A DNA stretch of 64,000 nucleotides from Photobacterium angustum (GCF_003026365.1 NZ_PYOM01000023.1:16640-80639), one strand, 5' to 3'; positions 25,621-34,238 are shown, counted from the first letter of the stretch. Translations and numbers: made by a program. Notes: generated from the sequence alone by a model not told the origin.

Positions 25621-26604
25621 ATGAGTACTTGGTCAACAAATCTAACGTTTTCCCCCCTTGCTTTATCATCGCAAGATCCTCTTCCTGCTTTAGCATTAAG
25701 TAAGCTTGATGACTGGGGAATGGTCACGTTAATTGGTGCCGACAGTAAAGCCTATTTACAAGGTCAGTTAACGTGTGATCTTGTATCACTAGAAGCAAGT
25801 AAATCAACATTAGCAGCACATTGTGATGCAAAAGGTAAAATGCGTACTGTGATGCGTATTTTTCATATCGACAATGGCTATGGTTACCTTCAACGCCAAA
25901 CTGTCATGGCAACCCAGATCCCTGAGCTAAAAAAATACGCTGTTTTCTCTAAAACCGACATCAATCAATCAACTGACATAGTATTAGGTCTTAGTGGTGA
26001 ACAAGCTCAAAGCGCGATTGATAACTACTTTACAGGTAGTGATGATGTCCGTCATAACGACACAGCAACTGCGGTAAAAGTAGATAACTTACGTTGGTTT
26101 ATTATCACACCAATAGAGCATGCTGAAACGGTTGCTCAACACTTTGCGGCTAACGCGACGCTAACCGATACTGCGTTGTGGAACTTATACGATATTAAAG
26201 CAGCGCTCCCCCGTGTTGAAGCAGCAACTGAACTTGAATTTATTCCACAAGCGATGAACCTTCAGGCCGTTAACGGTATTAGCTTTAAAAAAGGGTGTTA
26301 CACAGGTCAAGAAACGGTTGCCCGTGCAAAATACCGTGGTATTAACAAACGCGCGATGTATATCGTGAGCGGTGGATCCACACAGTGCCCACAAGCAGGT
26401 GATGCACTTGAACGTAGCGTCGGTGAAAACTGGCGTAAAGGTGGAACGGTTATCACTGGCTACCAATTTAATGATCAACAATCGTTAGCTTTAGTCGTAT
26501 TACCAAACGATCTCGATGACGATGCACAATTTCGATTTGCATCACAAGCTGATGCCATCTGGGAAAAACATCCATTACCCTACGCTTTAGATGATGACGC
26601 ATAA
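25621..26604 (+). CDS. ygfZ: tRNA-modifying / Fe-S maintenance protein YgfZ
   Basis: YgfZ is a folate-binding protein of the GcvT superfamily needed for the activity of some iron-sulfur enzymes such as the tRNA methylthiotransferase MiaB. The family motif KGCYTGQE with its key Cys226 is intact. The ATG at 25621 gives 327 residues (E. coli 326); a GTG four codons upstream is in frame but less likely. GCVT-like folding is suggested by LIGADSKAYLQGQLTCD near the N-terminus. The next gene overlaps its end by 14 bp. Confidence 0.94.
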   Translation: MSTWSTNLTFSPLALSSQDPLPALALSKLDDWGMVTLIGADSKAYLQGQLTCDLVSLEASKSTLAAHCDAKGKMRTVMRIFHIDNGYGYLQRQTVMATQIPELKKYAVFSKTDINQSTDIVLGLSGEQAQSAIDNYFTGSDDVRHNDTATAVKVDNLRWFIITPIEHAETVAQHFAANATLTDTALWNLYDIKAALPRVEAATELEFIPQAMNLQAVNGISFKKGCYTGQETVARAKYRGINKRAMYIVSGGSTQCPQAGDALERSVGENWRKGGTVITGYQFNDQQSLALVVLPNDLDDDAQFRFASQADAIWEKHPLPYALDDDA

Positions 26605-27073
26605 TTCTATCGATACTGCTGTTACCCGTTTTCTTGAAGAAGAAGGGGTTGATTTCCGTCTTCTTCATCACAGCAAGCCAGCAAAAACCATTGAAGAAGC
26701 AGCCCAAGAACGTGGTGTTGACCCAAAGCAACTGGTCAAATCCATTTTGCTCAAAGATATGGCAGGGTTTCATGTTTTGGCCTGTGTACCTGGGCCGAAT
26801 GCTGTTGATCCTAAGAAAGTCCGTGAGCTATTTGGTTGTCGTCGTATGACCTGTGCTGATGCTTCTGATGTTGAAAAAATCACAGGTTTGGTCATTGGTA
26901 CTGTTGCGCCATTAGGCTTGAAACGCCCATTACCTATTATTTTCGATCATCAAATAGAGCAACATACTAAAGTGAACATTAGTAGCGGCGATCGTATGGC
27001 AGGGCTTGAGTTAGCTACCGATGATTTAGTGATTTTATGCGATCCTATGTTTGGTGATATCAGCCGAGACTAA
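26591..27073 (+). CDS. YbaK/EbsC-type aminoacyl-tRNA deacylase
   Basis: A 160-residue stand-alone YbaK/ProX-like domain. Proteins of this group hydrolyse mischarged aminoacyl-tRNA such as Cys- or Ala-tRNA(Pro). Visible family features are the N-terminal HSKPAKTIEEAA, QLVKSILLKD with the conserved lysine (about residue 50), LACVPGPNAVDPKKVRELFG, and GTVAPLGLKRPLPIIFD. It overlaps ygfZ by 14 bp, so the two are probably coupled. It could be YbaK proper or a paralogue, so no symbol is given. Confidence 0.85.
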   Translation: MMTHNSIDTAVTRFLEEEGVDFRLLHHSKPAKTIEEAAQERGVDPKQLVKSILLKDMAGFHVLACVPGPNAVDPKKVRELFGCRRMTCADASDVEKITGLVIGTVAPLGLKRPLPIIFDHQIEQHTKVNISSGDRMAGLELATDDLVILCDPMFGDISRD

Positions 27074-27084
27074 CCCATTAAGAA

Positions 27085-27117
27085 GTAAAGCCCCTAAAAT
27101 AAGGGGCTTTAATTTAG
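27085..27117. terminator. bidirectional terminator between the deacylase and patatin genes
   Basis: AAAGCCCCT (27087-27095) pairs with AGGGGCTTT (27102-27110) around a 6-nt loop, between two convergent genes. The flanking A and T runs are short. Confidence 0.8.
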
Positions 27118-27127
27118 TTCTAACAAA

Positions 27128-28258
27128 TTAACTGGCCTTACTTATCTCATCACCTTCTACCCATCCGCCGTGTTCTTGGCGTGGGTGATAATGCGTTGGT
27201 AATTTTTTACTTCTTTGCGTCCATGGCGATTCTTTAATGGCTTTCGTCATATCTTCATAGCCAGCCTCTCGGCGTAAACGAATAGAGCGACGTGAGAATT
27301 CTGCGTCACTTAATGGAATATGACCTTTCAGTGGATCAAAGGTAATATGAACTATATCAATATGTCTGCCTACTTTTAGTGACACCACATCAGGCACTTG
27401 CTCACTATCAACGACACCTTTTGAATGCTCTAAAATATGATCAAGATTACGCTTTGCTACGAGCGCTTCAATATGATCACAAGAACGACTCGCGTACTGG
27501 ATCTCTTTTTCACGCCATAACACTTCACTCATGGTTTGTGGTAACTCACCTTTCGCATTCCATAAATCAACCATAAAGACGAGTAAGTCTTCATCTTTTT
27601 CAGCTAAATCTAAAATGCCATTGATTGGTGAATTTGAAACGCACCCGCCATCCCAATAATGATCATCACCAATTTTGGTGGCAGGAAAACCCGGTGGTAA
27701 AGATCCACTAGCAACAGCATGAGCTGGCTGTAATGGCTGTGTCTGGCTATCAAAAAATACCAACTCCCCCTTGGTGACACTTGTTGCGCCAACAGTTAAA
27801 CGGGCTTTCTGGTGATTAATAATAGAGAAATCAGACAGGTCATCGATAGTTGAAAATAACGGGCTAGTATCATAAAAGCTGGTTGCTGATTCACCTGGCA
27901 ATGACAGCCATGGATTAATAATACGTGGCACAAAAAAGCCAGGTTGGCCCATTATTAATGCTTGAGATGCACTAAAGGTATTAAACATCGGTGCCATTGA
28001 TGGTAATAAATCAACATCAGTTTCTGGTCTTGAGATACGATCCCAAAAATCAGTCAATTTATTTAAACGATCTTCAGGTTTATTGCCAGCCAAGATGGCA
28101 CTATTCAACGCGCCGATAGAAATGCCAGCAAACCAGTCTGGTGTGTATCCCGCTTCTTCCAGTGCTTGATACGCGCCAATATGATAAGCACCTAATGCAC
28201 CGCCACCTTGTAGAACAAGGCAAACCTTTGGTTTTTTCTTAGTACGTGTTCTAGCCAT
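27128..28258 (-). CDS. patatin-like phospholipase with C-terminal DUF3734
   Basis: A 376-residue lipid acyl hydrolase of the patatin family. The oxyanion loop QGGGALGAYHIGAYQ (17-31), the nucleophile elbow GISIG with Ser47, and the DGG box with Asp203 (YWDGGCVSNSPI) form a complete Ser-Asp dyad. The C-terminal third (LWREKEIQYASRSCDHIEAL and RRSIRLRREAGYEDM) fits the DUF3734 extension of bacterial patatins. No signal peptide is visible, so it is probably cytoplasmic. It is divergent from a LysR regulator with 230 bp between them, which suggests control by that regulator. Substrate unknown. Confidence 0.9.
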   Translation of the reverse strand: MARTRTKKKPKVCLVLQGGGALGAYHIGAYQALEEAGYTPDWFAGISIGALNSAILAGNKPEDRLNKLTDFWDRISRPETDVDLLPSMAPMFNTFSASQALIMGQPGFFVPRIINPWLSLPGESATSFYDTSPLFSTIDDLSDFSIINHQKARLTVGATSVTKGELVFFDSQTQPLQPAHAVASGSLPPGFPATKIGDDHYWDGGCVSNSPINGILDLAEKDEDLLVFMVDLWNAKGELPQTMSEVLWREKEIQYASRSCDHIEALVAKRNLDHILEHSKGVVDSEQVPDVVSLKVGRHIDIVHITFDPLKGHIPLSDAEFSRRSIRLRREAGYEDMTKAIKESPWTQRSKKLPTHYHPRQEHGGWVEGDEISKAS

Positions 28259-28488
28259 TATAATCCCTTTTTATCTTATAAGTCCGAGTATTACTCTACA
28301 GATTAAAAAGGCACCAGCTTGATAAAAAAACAGATAGTCGATATAAAACAAGGCGAATTCACAAGCTGTTTTTTATCAATTGCAATCTATTTCATATTTT
28401 ACTATTGCAATTAGCACTCTTTGATACTCGCTCTTTTATTGTGCCAATTTCGCTTATTAATGTTATTTCTTACTAGGTATTCCACACT

Positions 28489-29445
28489 ATGTCTGTTTCT
28501 CCTTCACATAAAAAAGATATCAACTGGCGTGGGGTTGATCTCAACCTACTGATCTCCTTTTCCGCTCTATTGGAAACACAAAGTGTTACGAAGGCTGCAA
28601 ACAAACTTGCGATTGGACAATCTGCCATGAGTCATAATTTGTCTCGTTTAAGACAACTCCTTGACGATCCTTTATTTGAACGTCAAGGACACAATATGAT
28701 CCCAACCCAAAAAGCGTTAGAGCTCTCGGTCACTGTCGAAAAAATTCTAAACTTAATCACTAGAGAGTTATTACAACCGAGTACATTTGAGCCAGAGCTG
28801 TTCACTGGAACGTTTAAAATAGGCCTAACCGACTACGCAGAGTTACTCTTCGCACCCGCCATTTTTGATGCCATTCATACTTGCTCACCACATAGTCATC
28901 TCAGCTTCTTTAATGTCGATCGTCATAACTATCAAACCGTTTTTAATGATCAACGATTAGATTTAGTGATTGGCTCAATGACCAATATAGGCAAAGACAT
29001 TAGTAGTCAATATTTATATACCGAAGATCATGTTTGTTTATTCGATAGTAAAGCAACCGGACTCAATGCCCCTATCACCATAGAACAATATAGTGCGCAT
29101 CCGCATGCTTTAGTTTCACCAGATGGACAACTCATTACACAAGTTGATGAGCAACTAAAAAATCATGCATTACAACGTCAAGTCGCGGTAGGTTCACGTA
29201 ACTTTTTGACCATCCGTCATTTACTCAAAGGAAGGGATTTACTGTGTGTGGTTTCTCGCTTAATGGCACAATTAGATCTGTTTCATGACGATTTAACCCA
29301 ATGTCCAACCCCTGTCGATATTGCAGATTTCGATATTCGTTTATTATGGTTACATCGCAATGGTACTCACCCGCGTAATGAGTGGCTACGTCAACGGGTT
29401 GCCAGTACGGTTATCGAACAGGTAAAACAACTCCAGAAACAATAA
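28489..29445 (+). CDS. LysR-family transcriptional regulator
   Basis: A 318-residue LysR-type regulator. The winged helix-turn-helix is near residues 18-80 (DLNLLISFSALLETQSVTKA, LAIGQSAMSHNLSRLRQLL, DPLFERQGHNMIPT), followed by a PBP2-like effector domain and the tail LLWLHRNGTHPRNEWLRQ, a pattern common in the NodD/LeuO-like subgroup. Ligand and targets are unknown. LysR proteins often regulate the divergent neighbour, here the patatin-like phospholipase. It ends in a terminator shared with the convergent NqrM-like gene. Confidence 0.9.
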   Translation: MSVSPSHKKDINWRGVDLNLLISFSALLETQSVTKAANKLAIGQSAMSHNLSRLRQLLDDPLFERQGHNMIPTQKALELSVTVEKILNLITRELLQPSTFEPELFTGTFKIGLTDYAELLFAPAIFDAIHTCSPHSHLSFFNVDRHNYQTVFNDQRLDLVIGSMTNIGKDISSQYLYTEDHVCLFDSKATGLNAPITIEQYSAHPHALVSPDGQLITQVDEQLKNHALQRQVAVGSRNFLTIRHLLKGRDLLCVVSRLMAQLDLFHDDLTQCPTPVDIADFDIRLLWLHRNGTHPRNEWLRQRVASTVIEQVKQLQKQ

Positions 29446-29453
29446 CGGATAAT

Positions 29454-29484
29454 AAAAAAGCAGAGTATGAATACTCTGCTTTCT
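29454..29484. terminator. bidirectional terminator between the lysR and nqrM-like genes
   Basis: AGCAGAGTAT (29459-29468) and ATACTCTGCT (29471-29480) are perfectly complementary around two bases, with A runs on the left and a short T run on the right. It lies between convergent genes. Confidence 0.82.
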
Positions 29485-29488
29485 ACGG

Positions 29489-29689
29489 CTACTTTCCCGA
29501 TTGAGGTTCTTGAATTTGGTATAACTTGTGTTCGTCACAAGGTTCATCGCAGTTACATTCTTTATCAACACCCACGTTGGCTAAACCACCACAGCTGCCT
29601 TTGATGGTACGTTGTTTTAAAAACCAACCTATCGCCATAGCAAAAATAACAATAAGAAAAATACCTAGTGTTAACAAAAATGTGGTCAC
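29489..29689 (-). CDS. NqrM-like (DUF539) small membrane protein
   Basis: A 66-residue protein with one N-terminal membrane helix (about 3-23) followed by a cysteine motif GSCGGLANVGVDKECNCDEP, cysteines at 33, 45, 47 and 51. This is the signature of NqrM (DUF539), which helps mature the Na+-translocating NADH:quinone reductase, probably by delivering iron. nqrM normally sits beside nqrF or apbE; here it follows a NifX-like gene, overlapping it by 4 bp with a GTG start (GTGA). It may therefore be a paralogue with another client, or a relocated nqrM. Confidence 0.75.
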   Translation of the reverse strand: MTTFLLTLGIFLIVIFAMAIGWFLKQRTIKGSCGGLANVGVDKECNCDEPCDEHKLYQIQEPQSGK

Positions 29690-30156
29690 AACTTAAAACC
29701 TCCAATTTTTGTTAAACCGCTAACAGGCGATAATGATGACATCCCTACTTTAGCAACAGATGCTTTCTTTTTACTACCGCAACCGCAGCCACATGCGCCT
29801 TTTTCACGCTTACAGTCACGACCTTGCTCTGCCGATGTTAACGCTTCTTTTGCTACGCTACCTGATAACATATCAGCCAATGTTGTGCGTGGTGCAACTC
29901 GACTAACATTAAATCCTGCCTTTAATAATCGAGCCAATGATCGCTGACCAATATTTCCTAAGACAATTTCAGACACGCCACATTCAACCAGTTGACGCTG
30001 GATTACTTTTTTATGCTTACAGCCTAGTTCGCGACTACCTGTATTTTCAATTCTCGCAACTTGCTGTCCTTGTTGATCGTAAATAACAAAAACAGCCGCT
30101 TTACCAAAGTGCCCTGCAACCTGCTCTCGTGATGTTAATGCAATAGCCATTGCCAT
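29686..30156 (-). CDS. dinitrogenase iron-molybdenum cofactor (NifX/NafY)-like protein
   Basis: A 156-residue protein. Residues 3-105 fit the small NifX/NafY-like domain (SREQVAGHFGKAAVFVIYD at the start, IVLGNIGQRSLARLLKAGFNV in the middle). In nitrogen fixers this fold carries Fe-Mo cofactor precursors; in other bacteria the role is unknown. The C-terminal tail adds CKREKGACGCGCGSKKK (115-131) with four cysteines in CxxxxxxCxCxC spacing, suited to metal or cluster binding. No nif gene is in the window. It lies 76 bp downstream of a DUF134 gene and overlaps the NqrM-like gene. Confidence 0.8.
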   Translation of the reverse strand: MAMAIALTSREQVAGHFGKAAVFVIYDQQGQQVARIENTGSRELGCKHKKVIQRQLVECGVSEIVLGNIGQRSLARLLKAGFNVSRVAPRTTLADMLSGSVAKEALTSAEQGRDCKREKGACGCGCGSKKKASVAKVGMSSLSPVSGLTKIGGFKL

Positions 30157-30232
30157 AATTTTTCCTCACTCACTTAACCGAGCGCTCACAACGAATATGA
30201 TCGCTTTTTATCACTTATCAAAATAAAAGAGC

Positions 30233-30523
30233 TCATGGTGTTGGGATATAACCGTCAAGTTCTAACGCCAACCCTTGCACTAACGCTTGCGCCACTTTTT
30301 TTCGTCCCGATGCCACTATATTGCCTAATGTTTGACGAGAGACACCGAGTTGCTTTGCCGCTTCTACCTGTTGCAAACCTTGCATATCAACTAAGCGAAG
30401 TGCTTCTAATTCATCGCTATCTAAACGTAATGACACGAGTTCTTTCATCGGTACGCCATTGGGCTTAAAGCAACTGTACGCAGGACGACATCCTATTCGA
30501 CGTTCAATCTTAGGCCTAGCCAT
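30233..30523 (-). CDS. DUF134 family DNA-binding protein
   Basis: A 96-residue DUF134 protein. Its start MARPKIERRIGCRPAYSCF and the helix-turn-helix segment VEAAKQLGVSRQTLGNIVAS (about 52-71) are typical of the family, which resembles sigma-70 region 4. DUF134 genes are often found beside NifX-like genes, which is the case here, so it is probably the local regulator. Start chosen at the ATG at 30523 behind AGGTGAACC. Confidence 0.85.
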   Translation of the reverse strand: MARPKIERRIGCRPAYSCFKPNGVPMKELVSLRLDSDELEALRLVDMQGLQQVEAAKQLGVSRQTLGNIVASGRKKVAQALVQGLALELDGYIPTP

Positions 30524-30966
30524 GGTTCACCTTATCTATCTAACTATGGTGAATTATTGGCGTATGCCAGAAACATTACTTTGATCTAGATACGTAATAA
30601 GCAATATAAATTTTTCTTATCTAAACACATCAATGATTTATAAATTCACAAAATAAAATCCCAATATAACGGCTTTTAAAAACAATGAAGATGAAAGTAC
30701 CATGCGCGGATATTGTAGCGAAGAGAAGATAACAGGCGTGAAGATGGCGCGAACTACCTTTAAAAATGAAGTCTGTTTATTTTATTCGACACCCCTAAAA
30801 ACCTTACAAACAGAATAATCATCTAAAATTTTATTTCTTTGCTAATTAATAAGTTAGATAGTTACATATAGGAAACAGCATATGCTAATTATGTCACAGA
30901 AGTGTCATACACAAACTGCTATACTTAGCGCCGTCAATAGCCAGGAAGGTTGGAGTTAGCAGTATT
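30524..30966. other. intergenic region upstream of the DUF134 operon and a small orphan gene
   Basis: 443 bp without an open frame. It should hold the promoter of the DUF134 operon at the left and that of the small gene at 30967 at the right. Around 30700-30765 there is a patch richer in G and C than its surroundings, with no obvious coding or hairpin. Confidence 0.5.
30917..30925 (+). promoter_or_regulatory. extended -10 promoter element before the orphan gene
   Basis: TGCTATACT matches the extended -10 consensus TGnTATAAT in eight of nine positions, 42 bp before the ATG at 30967. No good -35 box was found at the right distance, which is typical of extended -10 promoters. Confidence 0.5.
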
Positions 30967-31176
30967 ATGCGGATGTTTAAACGCTACTTACCAAAATTAA
31001 TCGCCAAACATGTCAGTCGCTTATTTAGTGGTCGCCTCTACATTGACGGACGCGGTGGGTACCATTTTGAAAATGGTTTACTACTGGTTCCTATCAAAGC
31101 AGAGAAGCGTCATTACGATACCGTGAATGAGGTGAATTTAGAGGTAAGACGCTTACGTGAAACCTATGAAGCTTAA
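30967..31176 (+). CDS. small basic protein, unknown function
   Basis: A 69-residue basic protein that I do not recognise. It begins MRMFKRYLPKLIAKHVSRLF and continues with GRLYIDGRGGYHFENGLLLV, then a charged helix near the end (VNLEVRRLRETYEA). No signal peptide or membrane helix is visible; the basic, amphipathic N-terminus could touch a membrane or nucleic acid. A GGAG ribosome site lies 11 bases before the ATG, an extended -10 box precedes it, and a terminator follows, so it is a self-contained unit and likely real. Confidence 0.65.
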   Translation: MRMFKRYLPKLIAKHVSRLFSGRLYIDGRGGYHFENGLLLVPIKAEKRHYDTVNEVNLEVRRLRETYEA

Positions 31177-31193
31177 GCGCTATTGCTAACTAT

Positions 31194-31220
31194 AAAGCCC
31201 ATATCAAAATGGGCTTTTTT
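31194..31220 (+). terminator. terminator of the orphan gene
   Basis: AAAGCCCA (31194-31201) pairs with TGGGCTTT (31210-31217), followed by TTT. It lies 18 bp after the stop at 31176 and next to the convergent gcvH end. Confidence 0.85.
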
Positions 31221-31224
31221 GATC

Positions 31225-31623
31225 TTACTGTTCTTCATCTTCAGCAATAATGATGGCGTAATCTTCCGCCAACAATAAATCATTCAGCTCGTTATCATCA
31301 TTCACCCTAATCTGAAATAACCAACCGTCACCATAGGGATCACTATTGACGAGCTCTGGTGCCGAGTCTAATTCATCGTTAATCGCAATCACAACACCAG
31401 ACAAGGGTGCATAAATATCTGAAGCTGCTTTTACAGATTCAGCCATCGCACACTCTTCCCCCACGTCTGTGGACGATTCAATATCTGGCAATTCAACATA
31501 AACCATATCACCAAGCAATGATTGAGCATGATCGGTAATACCAATAGTGTAAATCCCATCACCTTCAGAACGAATCCATTCATGGCTGTGGGTATATTGT
31601 AATTCAAGAGGAACGTAACTCAT
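31225..31623 (-). CDS. gcvH: glycine cleavage system H protein
   Basis: GcvH is the lipoylated carrier of the glycine cleavage system. The ATG at 31623 (MSYVPLELQYTHSHEW) has AAGGA seven bases upstream and gives 132 residues; a GTG two codons earlier is too close to that site. The lipoyl-lysine is Lys65 in AESVKAASDIYAP, and GDGWLF is conserved near the C-terminus. The gene stands alone: gcvT and gcvP, which flank it in E. coli, are absent here and must be elsewhere if present. No glycine riboswitch was recognised upstream. Confidence 0.93.
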   Translation of the reverse strand: MSYVPLELQYTHSHEWIRSEGDGIYTIGITDHAQSLLGDMVYVELPDIESSTDVGEECAMAESVKAASDIYAPLSGVVIAINDELDSAPELVNSDPYGDGWLFQIRVNDDNELNDLLLAEDYAIIIAEDEEQ

Positions 31624-31760
31624 TTTCACATCCTTATAAAAGTAGCGATAATCTTCAAAGCGCTACTGTCACCATGTCAGATCTATATAAATTAACGCAC
31701 ATTATTTATGCCTGATATTTACTGTAGGTGAAAAAATCCATTTTGTTAGTCACGAAAAAC

Positions 31761-31787
31761 AAAAAAGTCACCATCAGGTGACTTTTT
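31761..31787 (-). terminator. terminator of ubiI
   Basis: On the minus strand AAGTCACC and GGTGACTT form an 8-bp stem with a 4-nt loop, followed by TTTTTGTTTTT. It separates ubiI from gcvH. Confidence 0.88.
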
Positions 31788-31808
31788 CAATATTCAATAA
31801 CAAGCATG

Positions 31809-33023
31809 TTATTTTTCGTAGCGAGCAAGCTCTGGTAATTCGCCGCTCAAACCTAACGCTTTACGCATAAACTCGTCTTTCACACCCGGTGCTTTATCTG
31901 CTACTAACATGCCTATGTCACGTAATAGTTTTTTAGCTGGATTTGAACCTGAAAACAGATCTTTGAACCCTTGCATCGCGGTGATCATTTTCGCTGCTTC
32001 AGCCTTACGCCAACGTTCATATTGACGTAAATGCGCCTGTTTACCTATATCTTTATCTGCTAACCATAGTGCTTTGAGCTCTTGTGCCAAAGCCGCTGCA
32101 TCCAGCAAACCAAGGTTTACTCCCTGTCCTGCCAATGGATGAATAGTATGTGCAGCATCGCCGACTAACGCGACCCGTTCACGAACAAAATCACGCGCAT
32201 AACGCATACGAAGTGGAAACGCTTGGCGCTCACCTTCTACACAACATAAACCTAAGCGATTATCAAATGCAGTCGTTAGATGCTGATTAAACAACTCATC
32301 AGACATCTCACATAATTGTTTAGCCTCTTCTGGCGGTACAGACCACACGATAGAGCTTAAATCAGGTTCAGATAACGGTAAAAAGGCTAACGGCCCTTGT
32401 GGCCGAAAAATCTGTCGTGCCATTTTCATGTGTGGCTCTTGGCTACGAATATTGGCAACAATAGCACTATGACCGTAATCCCAATGAGTTAATGGAATAT
32501 CTAGTTGCTGACGTACCCAAGAGTTTGCCCCATCAGCACCGACAACCAATTTCGCCGTCAGATGTTTGCCAGATGCTAATGTTAGCCATGCTTCTGATTC
32601 ACCAAAAGCGATGTTTTCACAACGCTCTGGAGCTAATAACGTCACATTACTAAGCTGTTTTACTCGATCTAATAAAGCGAGCTGAATGACTCGATTTTCA
32701 ACAATATGCCCCAGATCAGGCTGAGCTAATCGCTGTGCATCAAAATGGATTTGAGCAAAGCTATCTTGCTCCCATACGGTCATTTCCGAATATGGGCTCA
32801 TACGACGACTTGCAATCCCTTCCCATACGCCTAAACGACGGAAAATACGTTCACTGGCACGGCTTAATGCCGATACACGTAAATCAGGTAATGACTGCAA
32901 TTGAGGATCGGGTAAATGTCCTTCAATAACGGCAACTCGAAGTTCAGTTTCAGCCAATGCTGCAGCTAACGTTAAGCCCACCATTCCGCCGCCAATAATC
33001 GCGACATCAACACTTTGCATCAT
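31809..33023 (-). CDS. ubiI: ubiquinone biosynthesis C5-hydroxylase
   Basis: UbiI (VisC) is the FAD monooxygenase that hydroxylates C5 of the ubiquinone ring. The 404-residue protein has the dinucleotide motif IIGGGMVGLTLAAAL (9-23), the internal VGADGANSWVR, and RVALVGDAAHTIHPLAGQG, the second FAD motif of the UbiH/UbiI/UbiF family. It begins 2 bp after ubiH, in the conserved ygfB-ubiH-ubiI order, and is assigned to UbiI by that position. Confidence 0.93.
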   Translation of the reverse strand: MMQSVDVAIIGGGMVGLTLAAALAETELRVAVIEGHLPDPQLQSLPDLRVSALSRASERIFRRLGVWEGIASRRMSPYSEMTVWEQDSFAQIHFDAQRLAQPDLGHIVENRVIQLALLDRVKQLSNVTLLAPERCENIAFGESEAWLTLASGKHLTAKLVVGADGANSWVRQQLDIPLTHWDYGHSAIVANIRSQEPHMKMARQIFRPQGPLAFLPLSEPDLSSIVWSVPPEEAKQLCEMSDELFNQHLTTAFDNRLGLCCVEGERQAFPLRMRYARDFVRERVALVGDAAHTIHPLAGQGVNLGLLDAAALAQELKALWLADKDIGKQAHLRQYERWRKAEAAKMITAMQGFKDLFSGSNPAKKLLRDIGMLVADKAPGVKDEFMRKALGLSGELPELARYEK

Positions 33024-33025
33024 AG

Positions 33026-34213
33026 CTATCGTTCTACCTGTCCCATAGCACGACGCAATAGCGGTGCTTTTAATGTGTTTGAAAGATTCATTGTAGCCAA
33101 ACCGACATTTCGTCCAGCCGTCAGCAATGGATTATCGTTAGCAAATAAGTTTACTAATCCTGTTGTCATCATAATGGTATTTTGACGATCAGGCATACGG
33201 CGATCTCGATAACGCCCTAACACCTCAGGTAAACCTATATCGTTACCTTGTTGATGACCTGAAACGATCTCTTCAGCAAGCGTCATTACATCTCGAATAC
33301 CGAGGTTAAACCCTTGTCCTGCAATAGGGTGTAATGTTTGCGCCGCATTACCAATCACTGCAAAACGATGCGATACAAGCGAGTTCGATTGACGGAGTAA
33401 CAGCGGATAGCATGAACGTTTACCCGTTTGGGTTAACGCACCTAAACGCCACCCAAACGCTTGTTGTAGCTTGGCAAGAAATTCTTCGTCAGATAAATCC
33501 ATGATCACTTGTTGTTGCTCTGGTGGTACACACCACACTAAAGAGCTTCGCCCTTGAGACATCGGCAGCAAGGCAACAGGACCATGTTCTGTAAAGCGTT
33601 CAAATGCTTGATTATAATGAGGCTCAGAGGTTGTGATATTGGCAATAATAGCTGTTTGTTCAAAATCATAGTCTGAGCGACCAAGCTTTACTAACTGACA
33701 GCAATGAGAAATAGCCCCATCAGCAGCCACAAGCAATGACGCCTGTAAACATTCACCGTTATCAAGCTCAATAGTCGCGTGATCTACGCTGCGCTCAATT
33801 TGCTTAACACTGGCAGGACAATATAGATCAACATTTGCTAGCTGCTGAAGTTTATGGTGAAAAACTTCACCTACATCAGCGAGTTCAACAACATAACCTA
33901 GCGCATCGACCGCCTGCTCCTGTGAGGAGATACGAACCATACCCGCATGACCACGATCTGAAACATGAATATCGTTTATCGGCGTTGCAACATCACGCAA
34001 GGCTGACCACATACCAATATTATCTAGTAAGCGTGTCGTACCATACGATAAAGCGATACTTCTTGCATCATAACCCGGATGAGTATCAAACTCAGGCATC
34101 ACAGCTTCAACCACTGCAATACGTAATGAGTGACGGCTCAATACATCTAATGCGATAGCAAGACTCGCTCCTGCCATTGCACCACCAGCAATTACAACAT
34201 CATAGTGCTTCAC
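33026..34213 (-). CDS. ubiH: 2-octaprenyl-6-methoxyphenyl hydroxylase
   Basis: UbiH is the FAD monooxygenase that hydroxylates C1 in ubiquinone synthesis. The 395-residue protein has the FAD motif VIAGGAMAGASLAIAL (7-22), VAADGAISHCCQL, and RFAVIGNAAQTLHPIAGQG. In E. coli pepP lies between ygfB and ubiH; here ygfB is only 25 bp upstream and pepP is missing. It is probably cotranscribed with ygfB and ubiI. Confidence 0.93.
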   Translation of the reverse strand: MKHYDVVIAGGAMAGASLAIALDVLSRHSLRIAVVEAVMPEFDTHPGYDARSIALSYGTTRLLDNIGMWSALRDVATPINDIHVSDRGHAGMVRISSQEQAVDALGYVVELADVGEVFHHKLQQLANVDLYCPASVKQIERSVDHATIELDNGECLQASLLVAADGAISHCCQLVKLGRSDYDFEQTAIIANITTSEPHYNQAFERFTEHGPVALLPMSQGRSSLVWCVPPEQQQVIMDLSDEEFLAKLQQAFGWRLGALTQTGKRSCYPLLLRQSNSLVSHRFAVIGNAAQTLHPIAGQGFNLGIRDVMTLAEEIVSGHQQGNDIGLPEVLGRYRDRRMPDRQNTIMMTTGLVNLFANDNPLLTAGRNVGLATMNLSNTLKAPLLRRAMGQVER

Positions 34214-34238
34214 TATTTATCCCTTCACAAAACAACGT

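Noticed and set aside
31630..31800. Possible glycine riboswitch upstream of gcvH
   Set aside because: Only about 130 bp of AT-rich sequence and a terminator of ubiI; none of the conserved glycine aptamer segments were seen.
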